A DNA stretch of 64,000 nucleotides from Euphorbia lathyris (GCF_963576675.1 NC_088917.1:12986001-13050000); one strand, 5' to 3'; positions 1-11,286 are shown, counted from the stretch's first letter. Notes: generated from the letters alone by a model not told the origin. Numbers and translations: made by a program.

Positions 1-3000
1 TACAAAGCTTCTGAAGGTTTTAGGGAAAATGTTATGGGATGGAACAAGAAAGTGTTTGGTCATATCATTAGGAGGAAGAACAACTTATTGAAGAGAATAG
101 AGGGTATTCATCGCAGGTTGGAGGTTAGATATGATCATAGTTTGGATGGGCTTCTCAGGACCCTTCAGAAAGAGCTTGAAGCTGTGTTAAGACAGGAAGA
201 GTTACTCTGGTTTTAGAAGTCTAGAAAAGCTTGGATTAGAGATGGGGATCGGAATACCAGGTTTTTCCATCTTTCGACTATTATCAGAAGACAGAGGAAC
301 AGGATTGATGCTATTAGAGATTCAAATGGTGATTGGGTCTATGAGGATGAAGATATTCATCAGCTGGCCCTAAATTTTTATAAAGACTTATTTAAAGAGG
401 AAAATGTGGACCTGGTGAGAGCTCTGTCTAATACCATTTTCCCCAGGATGGAAGAGGATAATTTTATGAAAGCTTTCCAACCTTTTGAAAAGGAAGAGAT
501 TGATAAAGCTATCTTTAGTATGGGGGCCACTAAAGCTCCTGGGATTGATGGCATACCAGCTGGTTTTTATCATAAACATTGGGAAACTGTGAAGGATGGT
601 ATTTATAAGTTTGTTGAAGGTGTGTTTAGAAGTCCTGAAGATATTAGGCTTGTGAACAAAACCCTTCTAGTTTTGATCCCTAAAGTAGAAAAGCCTTCTT
701 CTTTCTTACAAATGAGACATATTAGCCTTTGTAATGTGTTGTATAAAGCTATTACCAAAATGGTGGCAAACAGGCTTCGTTGCATTCTTCCTAAGATTAT
801 TAGTCAGAACCAAGGCAGTTTTGTTCCTGGCAGACAAATGATGGATAATATGGTTATTGCCCAGGAGATGGTGCATTATATGAAGATCAAGAAGGGGAAG
901 AGGGGTATTGTGGTGCTTAAGTTGGATCTAGAGAAAGCTTATGATCGCCTTAATTGGAGTTTTCTGCTCGATAGTCTTGAAAAAGCCGGTATCCCGGAGA
1001 GTTGGAGGAGGTTAATTGAGGTATGCATTTCTTCTCCTACTTTTCAGGTTTTGATTAATGGGGACATGTCGGAGGAATTCTCTTCTTCCCGGGGTATCCG
1101 TCAAGGTGATCCTATGAGCCCCTTTCTTTTTGTTATTGCTATGGAAATGTTGACTCACCTTATCCAAGAGGTAGTTGACAATGGGTCTTTTCATCCAGTT
1201 TCTATTAATAGATTCTGCCCTCCTATTACTCATTTATTCTTCGCTGATGATGTTATGATCTTTATGGAGGGAAATGAGGATCAAATTGGTGTGGTTATGA
1301 ACATTATTAATTGTTTCTGTGTTGCGTCTAGTCAAAAGCTCAATATCCTAAAGTCCATGATGCTTTGCTCTAAAAATATGAGTACGAGAACTTGCAAGAG
1401 TTTGAGTGATATTTCTGGTGTTCCTTTAACTAACTCTTTGGGTAAGTATCTTGGTGTCCCCCTCCATAGTGATAGAGTCTCCAAAGCTTCCTTTAAAGAG
1501 ACTCTTGATAATACTTCTAGCAAGTGTACTGTTTGGAAAGCTAAAACTTTGTCTCTTGCTTGCCGTCTTACTCTTATCCAATCTGTCAATTGTGCAGTGC
1601 CTAACCATATTATACAAGCTTGTAGATTGCCTGAGCCTGTCCTTAATGATTTAGATAAAATTAATCGGCGCTTTCTTTAGGGTGACTCTGTTGATAATAA
1701 GAAAATCCATCTTGTTCCTTGGAAAGAGGTTTGTAAACCTAGAGATATAGGTGGTCTGGGGATAAGACAAGCTAAAGATAATAACAAAGTTTTATTAATG
1801 AAACTTCTTTGGAGAATGTGGCAGTTCCCTTCTGCTCTTTGGGTTCGATTATTGTGCGGTAAGTATAGAAAAGATATGGTTTTTGGAGGCCCTAAAGAGA
1901 GAATTGCCAATTGTTCCTTTCTCTGGAAAGGCCTCAGCTCTGTTTTCTCTGAGTTCTGTTCTGGTATTGGTTGGACAGTGGGTAATGGTAAGACCATCAG
2001 TTTCTGGAATGACAAGTGGATTGGGGAAAATTCTTTATTAGAAGTTTGTAGCTCCCCTCCCCCTGTCAATATTCGTCACTGGAAGATTGCTAACGTGGTG
2101 GATTCTGATGGGGATTGGATTTGGTCAAAGTTTGATTCCTTTTTAAGTTTGGATATTCTCCTTAGAATAAGAGGAGTGAAGATTAGTAGCAAGGAAGAGG
2201 ATAGGGACAGTTATTGTTGGGCTTCTACCAATAATGGAGCTTATACCTGTAAGTCTGCCTTTGAGGCCTTTAGCCTTAATGAGGAGGGTCCTCACTCTGA
2301 TATTTGGAAGATTTTATGGACTCTTAAAGTTCCTTACAGAATTAAAAGCTTCTTATGGCTTGGGATTAAAAATAGATTACTTACTAATTCAGACAGAAAG
2401 AGGCGCAATCTGGTGGAGTCTGGTGATTGCAGTAGATGCAGAGGGCATGAGGAAACCATTTGTCATGCCCTTAGAGATTGTCCTAAAAGTGAAGCTGTTT
2501 GGAGGAAAATTCTCCCTATCCATATAGTTGAGGCTTTTTTTTCTCATCCCAATTTTGACTAGTTTGCGGATGGGGTTAGTGGGAAGGTGTTAACGAATAT
2601 GGATCATGGTGAGGTCTTCTTTGCTATTGTCTGTCACCACATTTGCAATTGGAGAAATAAGGAGATTTTTGGTGCTGAAACTGTCACTATCCCCAATTTG
2701 GTTGATTTTTTCGCCAAAAAGTTATATCATATTATTGATAGTTTTAAAGTGGATTCTCTTGCTAGATATACCCAGAGAAAGGCCTTTCACCTTGTTTGCT
2801 GGAGAAGACCTAGGGAAGGTGTGGTGAAACTTAATACTGATGGCTCTTGCCTTACTAATGGTAGAATTGCTGCAGGAGGAGTCCTGAGAGATGGTGGAGG
2901 TGCTTGGCTGTCGGGGTTTACTCATAATCTTGGAATAGGTTCGTCTTTTTCGGCTGAGCTGTGGGGAATTTATTCGGGCCTTAATCTTGCTAAGAGTCTG

Positions 3001-3352
3001 GGTGTGGAAAAACTGATTGTTGAATCTGATAATCAGGAGGCTATCAATATGATCTCCAATGATATTGCTATTTGCTTAAATAGCCAAAATTTAATTAAAG
3101 GTATCAAAAGGCTCTGTCCTTCCTTTGTTTCCATTAGTTTTTGCCATGTCTTTAGAGAGCAGAACCGGGTGGCGGATCGTCTGGCGGCTGCTGGCCATGA
3201 AGAGATGTGGGGAGTCACAACATTTTCTTCTCCTCCGGCGTTTCTTTCTTCGCTTCTTTTGGAGGATGTGGTGGGGGTTAGCTTCCCGAGGCTAATCCCG
3301 GGTTAAGGTTTTGTTGTGTTTGTTTTTTGTTTCCTTTCCTACCAAAAAAAAT
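1..3352 (+). mobile_element. L1-type LINE (family A), 5' end outside the window
   Basis: The coding part of a plant L1-like non-LTR retrotransposon enters from the left edge, and the element ends in a short 3' UTR with CCTACC followed by an A-run near 3343-3352. A second, heavily 5'-truncated copy of the same family lies at 22620-23462 and has the same 3' end (CCTACC plus A-run), which fixes the 3' boundary. No TSD can be tested because the 5' end is not in the window. Base composition is more GC-rich than the AT-rich flank that follows. The clade is inferred from the RT, zf-RVT and RNase H order. Confidence 0.9.
34..3306 (+). pseudogene. LINE ORF2: reverse transcriptase, zf-RVT, RNase H; three amber stops
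   Basis: One continuous reading frame (frame 1) covers the region without any frameshift but is broken by three TAG codons at 214-216, 1678-1680 and 2560-2562. The endonuclease part is missing (left of the window). The RT domain runs about 500-1330, with the fingers motif GIDGIPAGF, the palm motif LDLEKAYDRLNW, RQGDPMSPFLF and the catalytic FADD at 1240-1251. A zinc-binding RT-associated region with CSRC and CHALRDC follows at about 2290-2500. An RNase H domain sits at about 2820-3210 with Asp in NTDGSC, Glu in AELWG, Asp in ESDNQ and the last Asp in RVADRLA. Family knowledge: ORF2 of plant L1 elements copies its own RNA at a nicked target. The stops make this copy inactive unless read through. 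Confidence 0.9.
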
Positions 3353-3356
3353 AAAG

Positions 3357-3851
3357 GACTAACCAACATTTTCTTGTGACGGTTTGAGTAAGGCCATTGA
3401 TTGCAATGATTTCACACTCTATAGATCTAACTAAATTCTTATGTTTGTCCATCTTCTAATAACATATGTGAAAAGAGTGATATTATTTATCAAATTTTGA
3501 CTGTTTCAACAATAATGAGTCTGTAACCAAAATCATTGATATCTTATTAGTTTTCCTTCTAATAAGTATCTTAAAAGTTTAAGGACCTTTCTACTAAAGC
3601 TATCATATCCATACATGGTTGGATATATTTGGTTTAAAAAGGCATTCATGACACTTCCTTAGGTATGCTTTTATAAATTGCTACTACATTAGTATATATT
3701 ATATGTTTTGATTGCACATTCATGATTCTTGACTTTAAGGATCAAAGCAGTTTCATAGAAACATAGAAATTGTGAAAAATGCAGCACATATCTGTCAATC
3801 ATTTGTTGTTAAAATTTTCACTTATCTATTGTTTTTCATATCCCTAAATCT
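3357..3851. other. AT-rich stretch with nothing recognised
   Basis: No ORF with recognisable content, no RNA gene and no terminal repeats were seen between the LINE tail and the LTR-like block. Confidence 0.5.
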
Positions 3852-5809
3852 TGTTGGGAATTTTTCAAGGTTGCGACAATTTAGCGGAAGCAATAAATCT
3901 CAAAGCGCAAGCAATATATTGCTAAAGAAAAATGATAGCTTAAAACTTGAAGGCAATTTTACTGAATTTATGAGGTGGAGGTGTACAAGAGGTTGTTCTA
4001 TAGAAACTTTCTAGAGTTACAATGAGATAAAACAAAAAAAGTAGCACTCAGGTGTTTCCCGAAAATACCCCGAAATAATTATCTTACTATTTTATCTCTC
4101 CCCAAAACAATTGACTACCTGATAAGTCTCCAATTCAACGTTCAAATGTCCACTTTAGTGCTAGGTTATTTAATTAATTTGGTGTTATTTTGGGTATTAT
4201 TGCTTGTTTTGGTTTGATTTGCCTCCACAGGACTCAAATGATTAAAAGGAGCAGAATTGGGCTTAATTGGAGAAACTTTGGACCAGAAAGGAATTTGGTG
4301 CTGAATTAAAGGAGCTGAAGCGAAATTGGAGTTAATCTTGCCCAAGACTAAGGACCTCCGAATCTTCTGATGTTCAAATTGACCAAGACCTTTTCCAACT
4401 CGAAATAGAAGGCAGAAAATCAGGGATTTGAAATTTGTAAAAGAGGTTGATGATTTAGATAGATATTATTTTGTTACCCAACTTTTAGGAGGGGGTTTTC
4501 TCTATAAATAGATGAGAATTTACACCTTGGGAAAAAAAGTTCTTTTTAGTTTTTTTTTTCTCTTTTTGGGTTCTTAGTTAGCTTTATTTATTTTTCATCT
4601 TTAATGGTTATCATAGTCGAATTCATGACTATGTGTAGCTAAACACTTTATTCGGTTAAGGGATTAATCAAAGGCGAGCATTATTTTCTATCGTGAGATT
4701 GTTACTCTTTAATTTAGAAATCTGAATTTATATGAGCTGTTTGCATGTTTGTTAATCTATAAAATCAGACCATCGTTGGAGGTTCAGGTGAAGGTTTGGC
4801 CAGACTTTTGCTTTTTCATTCATTGAACAACGTTAGGAAATAGGATTTGTAATCATCTGAATATCTTAACAACGATTAAGCACATGAACATGTGATTTGG
4901 TTTGAATCGGAATCGCTAAGAATTCGGTTAACTTAGATTGGGTCCTTCTAATTCCTAATGCTTTCGACGGATTAAATTCTAAGCGCTAAGCTAGAACTGT
5001 CTGATTGAATAGGAGCTTATCTTTAGGCGCTCTAGGATTTGCTTTACAATTAAGGAAGGATTAGGTCGGGAATGAATAAGGAACGGCTATAACCAATCCA
5101 GATCATGTTAATTAAGATAATGTCTCACCGTCAATGATCGATGGGAAATAATTGTTTGGCCTGCGGAATCCCCCTTAACTGAAATTCCAACTTATTTTAC
5201 ATTCAATTTCAATTTGATACTGCAATTTTTATTTATTCATTAATCAACAATTTCAATCCCCCTCTATTTACTTTTTGTTAATTGCTTGGTTATATTTGTG
5301 ATTAGATCAGTATTAATCCTTTGGGTACGACCTTTACTTGCTCTTTTACAATTTATTTTCGGCTAAGTGAAGTTATAATTATCTTTGGTGGATTCGACAC
5401 CCATCACTACCCTCTCTCAATTAGAAAGCAAATACACAATACAGGATGTATTATATAATTTACCCTCTCTTAATACTCTCAACTCACTCCCCTAAATGAA
5501 ATTGAGCATCCTTGGCTTTTTATAAGCCAAGGTATACACCCAAATAATTGTGCCAGCAACTTGTGTTGGCACAATTAATTGATCATTGACCACCACCTAA
5601 TTCGGTGGTCAATTTTCACACTTTTATATAATTTTTTTTACATATTACAAAAACAATCCTTAATTATTACAAATTATAAAAATAATCCCTCATTAATTGA
5701 AACTTCACAATAATTCTTTTTTTTTTTATTTAATTGTTTTAAATTAATAGTTAATTTTCTCAACAAATCTCTGATATCAATTTATAACAAAGTCATTTCC
5801 TTCCCAACA
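3852..5809. mobile_element. Possible Copia-type LTR split by a nested solo LTR
   Basis: The left end begins TGTTGGGA and the right end closes TCCCAACA, an exact inverted pair of the kind that ends many Copia LTRs. Removing the nested solo LTR and one TSD copy (4120-5411) leaves about 666 bp, a normal LTR size. TCTCTGATATCAATT near 5769, just inside the right end, resembles a reversed primer-binding site (usual form CTCTGATACCAATT), which would normally lie outside an LTR, so the reading is not clean. The 5 bp on each side do not match. Treat as a candidate LTR or a rearranged fragment. Confidence 0.35.
4120..5406. mobile_element. Solo LTR, 1287 bp, with TSD CTACC
   Basis: The block starts TGAT and ends ATCA (TG...CA ends) and is flanked by the same 5 bp, CTACC, at 4115-4119 and 5407-5411. 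This is the signature of an LTR retrotransposon reduced to one LTR by recombination. Inside, TATAAATAGATGAG near 4503 looks like a + strand promoter, and the later part resembles the R-U5 text of plant Ty3-type LTRs (wording recalled, not searched). There is no coding sequence. It is nested in the LTR-like block 3852-5809. Confidence 0.8.
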
Positions 5810-5881
5810 GATGTGGGTCTATAAGTTACAGTGTATCATTCCAAATTGAAATCCCCCTTCCTAATCTGCTTAATATGAATA
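5407..5881. other. Right part of the outer LTR-like block and its flank
   Basis: AT-rich sequence continuing the outer LTR-like block to 5809, then about 70 bp up to the TIR element. A short inverted repeat (CCTTGGC...GCCAAGG) near 5511-5533 may sit in a promoter or terminator hairpin of that LTR. No gene. Confidence 0.4.
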
Positions 5882-5965
5882 GGGTGTTGTTAAACCCAGC
5901 CCCAATTTTCCACCCCTAGCCCCGTGAAAGGACGAAATTACCCTTTCATGGGTTTAGGGGTGGAA

Positions 5966-6078
5966 AAAGCTATTTTTTTGCTCTCTCGACACGCGGGCGT
6001 ATGAACATCACGCCCGACCACACGGTGAGGCGTGGTAGACACACGCCCGTGTGTCGAGAGAGCAAAAAAAATAGCTTC
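5966..6078. repeat. Subterminal inverted repeat (hairpin) of the PMD element
   Basis: Two arms of about 35 bp, each with the string GCTCTCTCGACACG or its complement next to an A/T run and ending in GGGCGT or ACGCCC, face each other across about 40 bp. The loop holds another CATCACGCCCGACC unit like those of the array at the other end of the element. This could be a binding platform for transposition proteins or fold-back DNA; both are inference. Confidence 0.7.
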
Positions 6079-6276
6079 TGTATCCCGTAAATAGGCCGTT
6101 AAACCCGTAAATAGTCTGTTAAGCCCGTAACTGCATAAATGTACTTAACAAATAAAATTTAAAAACATAAAAATTAAAATAAACATTAATAAACATACAC
6201 ATTTATAAACGTAAAAGAGTAAATTTAATATCTACAACAAAAAGTGTTTAAATGTATGAATGTCTACAACAAAAAA

Positions 6277-8931
6277 TCAGCTCGCCCGACGCCACGCATC
6301 CATAAACTCATCCATCTCCCTCTTAATGCGTGGAACATCCTCGTCAGATCGGTGGGTAGCCGATAGTTGGGTGACACGCCACAACCAGCTAACCCACTGC
6401 AAAAAAGTAATAAATAAATATTAAAAATTAAACACATATAAACTAATACTAAATAATAATATTAAATAATAATAAACTTACAATTTCGCTGTTGGCGCGA
6501 GCATGCTGTACCGGTCCAGCCTGTGGTGCATGAAGGAGATGGGGATGTGAATATCGCCTATACCAATCCATATAAGCAAGATCACAGGCAGTGGGATCGT
6601 ATCCAACTGGTCGGCATCTCCTCCGATCAATGCCCCGAGCCGATGGAAATATCCGCCAGGTGTCCTCAACTGTGACTAAGGAATGCGTGAGCCTGTACGA
6701 TAACGACTTCCATGGTCATACTGCTTTATCAGGTCTAATACGCTCAGCTGGGATAGGCTGAGTATATCCGACCTGTCGTAGCGCTCGATCGGGCATATAC
6801 GGCTCGACGATGTCTCTACACCGTATCCAACCGGCATAGGACACTCGAATCCGATCATCATCGGCGACAGGACCATAAGGCAACCACGTAACCTAAAAAA
6901 AGTAATACTCAATAAAAAATAATAATATACTATAAATAATACTTAAATTAATTCTAAAATTTATTAAAATACCTCTGCCGCCGTCATACGGTCCAGCTGC
7001 CCGCGTATGGTATCTAGTCGGGTGGTCGTCTTGCCTGGTACCCCGACCTCCCATCTCAGTGCACGGGCATGGTCAGCTGGGATCAAGTGAGCTCCTCTAT
7101 GCGGCCGGAAAACCGGAAAATACTCATATATCCATGCCTGCAGTAGGGTCAAACATCCGCATATACCTGAACAGTCTCCTTTGCTCGCTATTCCCAGCTG
7201 CCGGTACAACATGGCTAGTGTAGCAGACCCCCATGATAGTCCAGCTGCCCCGCTGACACCGCTGTAAACCTCAGCAAGATGGGCCGGCCTAATCCTATCT
7301 CCACTCTTATCAACAAACAGAGTGGATCCAAGCATAAGCCACATCCACGTTGTGGCCCGAGCAGCGTCATCCCTACCCTCGGCGAGAAGCCCCTGTACAG
7401 CCCCAACAAATACATCTCCACCTGCCCATAAATGACTAGTCGGCAACAGAAGCTCAGCCTGACTCACCCCAAACATCATCATGCACATGGCATGAAGCGA
7501 GTCAGTAGGGGGAGACTCGGACACCATCGGACCGTCGATCGGGATCCGAAGAATCTGCCACACATCATGCAGCTGGATAGTCATCTCCCCGAACGGCATG
7601 TGGAAGGAGTTCGTATCAGGCTGCCACCGCTCCACGAACACAGTCAACAGCGGAGTGTCGAGGTTCCTGAACATGGCATGTGGAAGGTGAGACAAACCAG
7701 TCCTCACTAGCATCTCCCTCAACTGTAAAATGACACATATACAATTTATACAATTACTGAATGTTTTTTTATGTTTATAGTTAAAAATACAAATTAGAAT
7801 AAATGTTGACACACTATATTATTCTTACCTCGGCTGACGCACCAGAAAACCACTAACACAAATCTCGGCATGTTGCTGATCTGTTGTAGCATGTCAGAAA
7901 CGACCGAATCTCTCCTCCCAACATCCGTGAGGCAACATGTCCTAGAAAACTAGGAATCACGGAACCATCAATGAGACCACCATCAACCGGTGCAGTAACT
8001 ACCCAGCTCTCGTCCTCACTAGCTTTGGGACGGTTGCTTGTCCCTGAAAATTATAAAATTATATTAAAATATCCTAAAAAATACTAAATTATACTAAAAT
8101 TATACTAAAAAATACTAAATTATACTAAAATTATACTAAATTATACTAAATTATACTAAAAAATATTAAATTATACTAAAATTATACTAAAAAATACTAA
8201 AAAATACTAAAAAATACTAAATTATACTAAACTTATACTAAAAAATACTAAATTATACTAAAAAAAATACTAAAAAATACTAAATTATACTAAACTTATA
8301 CTAAAAAATACTAAAAAAATACTAAATTTATACTAAAAAAATACTAAATTATACTAAAAAATACTAAATTATACTAAACTTATACTAAAAAATACTAAAT
8401 TATACTAAAAAATACTAAATTATACCTAATTTATACTAAAAAATACTAATTTATACTAAACTTATACTAAATTTATACTAAAAAATACTAAATTATACTA
8501 AACTTATACTAAAAAATACTAAATTATACTAAATTTATACTAAAAAATACTAAATTATACTAAACTTATACTAAAAATACTAAAAAATACTAAATTATAC
8601 TAAAAATACATGTACTCGCAAAACGACCTCCTACGCGCTGGGTCAGTTGTCTCCCCAAGGTCGGCTGCTCATCGCTCTCCTCAACCTCGCGATCATGTGG
8701 AACTGCGGACTGTCGCACTGCCCGGGCTGCCACATCCAGGTAGTCCTGAAAAGAATCGTTATCGGGCTCTCTGCCATCAAAATCAGTCGCCCCCTCTGAT
8801 CCATGAATATCGGCCTGATCCGCAATCGGCCCCCTCCTCACCTGCTCCGTCGCAGCCCCTCTCCGCCTACGACCAGATATATCTATACCACGCAATCTCG
8901 TATGCCGTGGTGTATCATCCTCGTCGTCCAT
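6277..8931 (-). pseudogene. Plant mobile domain (PMD, MAIN-like) gene, five exons, two internal stops
   Basis: Five exons join at GT-AG borders: 8931-8616, 8043-7829, 7722-6973, 6892-6482, 6396-6277. The total is 1812 nt, exactly 604 codons, ending in TGA at 6279-6277. Exon 1 gives an acidic/basic low-complexity N-terminus (MDDEDDTPRHTRLRGIDISG). Exons 2-4 give the PMD: PSFLGHVASRMLGGE, then LVRTGLSHLP, FHMPFGEMTIQLHDV, FRPHRGAH, and VEDTWRIF in exon 4. TAG at 7855-7853 and TGA at 6718-6716 interrupt the frame. PMD proteins such as Arabidopsis MAIN and MAIL1 act in the nucleus in silencing and meristem maintenance, and many PMD genes sit in transposons. Here the gene lies between inverted ends of a TIR element, so it is probably element cargo. 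Correct joining at every intron suggests it decayed recently. Confidence 0.8.
8047..8612. repeat. AT minisatellite in intron 1 of the PMD gene
   Basis: The stretch is almost entirely built from TACTAAATTATACTAAA and TACTAAAAAA-type words of about 10-17 bp, repeated dozens of times with small variations. Similar text resumes at about 9000-9165 on the other side of exon 1. This is an expanded intronic and upstream tandem repeat, with no coding role seen. Confidence 0.9.
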
Positions 8932-9182
8932 ATCTAGACGACGAGCAGATGACGGGATGGATTTCCCACCCCTAGTAGGCCGCTCCGTCTACAAAAAAAA
9001 TTACACTAAATTAATAAAATTGTAAATAATGTAAATTATACTAAATTTATAAAATTATGCTAAAATACTACTAAATTAATAAAATTATAATAAATTATAC
9101 TAAATTTATACTAAAAAATACTAAAATTACAATAAATTACTAAAATTTTAAAAAATATTAATTTTTATTAAAAAAACAACGT

Positions 9183-9412
9183 GGGCGTAAGGGAATCACG
9201 CCCGAACCACTGGTCGGGCGTATGCGCATCACGCCCTATCAGTGGTGTGGGCGTATGCATATCACGCCCGATCAGTGGTTAGGGCGTATGCGTATCACGC
9301 CCGACCAGTGGTTCGGTCATGTGGCTATCACGCCCGCACCACTGGTCGGGCGTGATACTCATACGCCCGAACCGCAGGTCGGGCGTGATTCTCATACACC
9401 CGAATGCGATTC
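9183..9412. repeat. 33-bp GC-rich palindromic minisatellite near the right TIR
   Basis: Units begin GGGCGT at 9183, 9216, 9249 and 9282 (period 33 bp), and each carries GGGCGT...ACGCCC, so every unit can fold on itself. After about 9340 the units continue in the opposite sense (CGGGCGTGATACTCATACGC). The period is a multiple of three, so the array reads open on the + strand as an ITPDQW-like peptide repeat; I consider that a by-product. It lies upstream of the PMD gene and could hold promoter or transposition-protein binding sites (inference). Confidence 0.85.
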
Positions 9413-9680
9413 CGGCGAATTTTTAAAAACCACCAACAGATTCAATTCGATGCAAAAATCAACGAAATAAAGCGGTAAATCTTACCATTTTAGCTTTTCC
9501 TTTACGGTTTCTATCACCATCCATGATTCGGTTCACTAATTTGTCCGGATTTGAACAAAAATCGTATAGGCTTCTTGAGAGGTTTTGGGTTTTTTGAAAT
9601 TTAGTGCAAAGGGTATTTCGGTCTATTCACGGGGCTAGAAGTATAAATTTGGGGCTGGATTTAGTAAATCACTATGAATA

Positions 9681-10479
9681 TCACTTACACTGACTTTGAT
9701 TTTCCGAGATTTGGTTTTTCACAAACTTGTCTATATGGCCTATTACAACCAATTATCCTTATATTATCTCTTATTAGAAATTGCTAAATGCATACACCAG
9801 TCCTATTATGGTTCTCATGTCTTACGCCAACGAAAGAAGTCCAACTTCCTAAGTTATACAAAACTGAACAGGTCCTCCACTTTAGGTACCCTTTTGAACA
9901 TTTTCCAGTGTGTTTTATTTCGCTCCCTATAAAGTCGTCCATGCCACTATGAGCTAGTAATATGTTTTTAAGAATTAGCCAAACTACATTTTCCATCCAA
10001 ATGTGCAAAATTTCCCTTAAAACTCAAATTTTGGTTGTATACGTCCTTCTTATCAAAACCGAAAACATTTTTCTCTTCAAGGATCAAGAATCAAGATGTT
10101 TATATATAGATGTTCTCTTAAGAAATCTGTTTTGTGCTCTATAAACTCCTTCATACTATTAATCATCAGATAGTTCTAGAATTGTGAAAGATAAAAGGAA
10201 ATATATCCTCAATGTGTATGTGCATTGTTTCTGCACTTTGGGGTTTCCAAGGGAGTTTTTCTACAAAATAAATGTTTATCTCAGGGGGAGCCTTTCTAGA
10301 AGTATATTTGCTCATCCAACATGTAGACCGTTAGAAGAATTGTTGCTTTTAACATTTCAAATCCTCAAGAGAAAATAAAAGCGTGTGAACTTCGAAGTAT
10401 CTATCACTCAACGGACATTCAAGATTCAACTGTATTCAATATTTTTTTCTAAAGGATGTCATCATAAAAAGGGAGAGAT
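9681..10479 (+). mobile_element. Non-coding 3' part of a Copia-like element, ending in a polypurine tract
   Basis: No intact polymerase domain is visible. The segment ends with the purine run AAAAAGGGAGAGA at 10466-10478, directly followed by TGTTGATTC, the usual order of polypurine tract and 3' LTR start in plant Copia elements. CAGGGGGAGCC near 10284 is also typical of the 3' internal region. The PMD element is inserted at the left border, so earlier parts may lie left of 5881. Confidence 0.45.
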
Positions 10480-10886
10480 TGTTGATTCTTGGTATATTTT
10501 GTGATAACACTGTACATAACAGTTGAACTATTCACCACAGTGATAAATATTTATCGAATTATTGTAAAATAATATCTTTTTGTATTGTTCCAAGTATGTA
10601 AATAAAAGATTAAAATACACATTACTTAGAATATACAAGGTATTATTACATGAACACTCTTATACAATTAAAGAGAAGAATAATGAAGGTAAACAGCTCT
10701 CCAATCTACATTGAAGAAATTATATACAAAGATAAAATAGATAAAGTCAGTATACTCTTAAAAGAGCTTCAAAGCAAATGACCACTTAAGGAAAAAAGTC
10801 TCAAACAAGGAACACAAAATTATAAGAATCTTATAGAAGAAGACCTTGTTATGGAAAACAAAAGTAATCACATATAAAGAGTCTTA

Positions 10887-11204
10887 GAGCACCTCTGGTG
10901 GTTGTTACTTTGAGGCATTTGGTAACAACCAACCATTAGAGTGGTTCTTACCAAATTTGGTTTGTTATCAAAATTAGTAACAACCATTTCTCTCTCCATT
11001 TCTACCTTTAAGTCCATGGTTTTTGTTTTTTTCTGTTACCAAAGAAGTTACTTTTTATCCATAAAATTCCCTACTTTTTAATTAATATTATTTTTTACCC
11101 TACAAAAAGTTAAAGTAACAACCAATTCTAATGGGGTGTTATCTTTCATTGTTATTTGTGTCCAGGTGACACTAAAAGTTTGTTACCAACACTATGGATG
11201 CTCT
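10887..11204. mobile_element. MITE, about 320 bp
   Basis: Left end GAGCACCTCTGGTGGTTGTT and right end (reversed) GAGCATCCATAGTGTTGGTA form imperfect inverted repeats; inside, GTAACAACCA recurs in both orientations. This end type is frequent among small plant DNA elements. No clear TSD was found, and it has no coding capacity. Confidence 0.55.
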
Positions 11205-11286
11205 TGTACCAAAAGACCTTGCGAGTCTTATATAAAAAGACCTTGATTATAAATAGTCTTATACCAAAAGACCTCTGAGAGTCTTA

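Larger units (their letters stand above)
5882..9672. mobile_element. 3.8 kb TIR DNA transposon carrying a plant mobile domain gene
   Basis: The ends are inverted copies: the left end reads GGGTGTTGTTAAACCCAG and the right end, reversed, GTGATTTACTAAATCCAG. Both continue with the blocks CCAGCCCCAA, CTAGCCCCGTGAA and a run ending ACCCTTT over about 65 bp. The 8-bp sequence TATGAATA flanks both sides (5874-5881 and 9673-9680); the ninth base differs. TIR length and TSD size fit a Mutator-like element, but no transposase is seen. Subterminal GC-rich palindromes lie at both ends (5966-6078 and 9183-9412), and a broken PMD gene fills the middle on the minus strand. PMD genes in plant transposons are established; assignment to Mutator is inference. 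Confidence 0.75.

Noticed and set aside
5769..5783. Primer-binding-site-like CTCTGATATCAATT
   Set aside because: It lies inside the proposed LTR end and is degenerate, so it cannot be used to set orientation.
9183..9412. CRISPR-like look of regular 33-bp units
   Set aside because: Units are directly adjacent, without unique spacers, and the DNA is a plant nuclear sequence. The same applies to the 16-bp and 34-bp arrays.
9222..9470. 82-codon + strand ORF with ITPDQW-like repeats
   Set aside because: It is the open frame of a 33-bp minisatellite; the PMD gene on the other strand and the repeat structure explain it.
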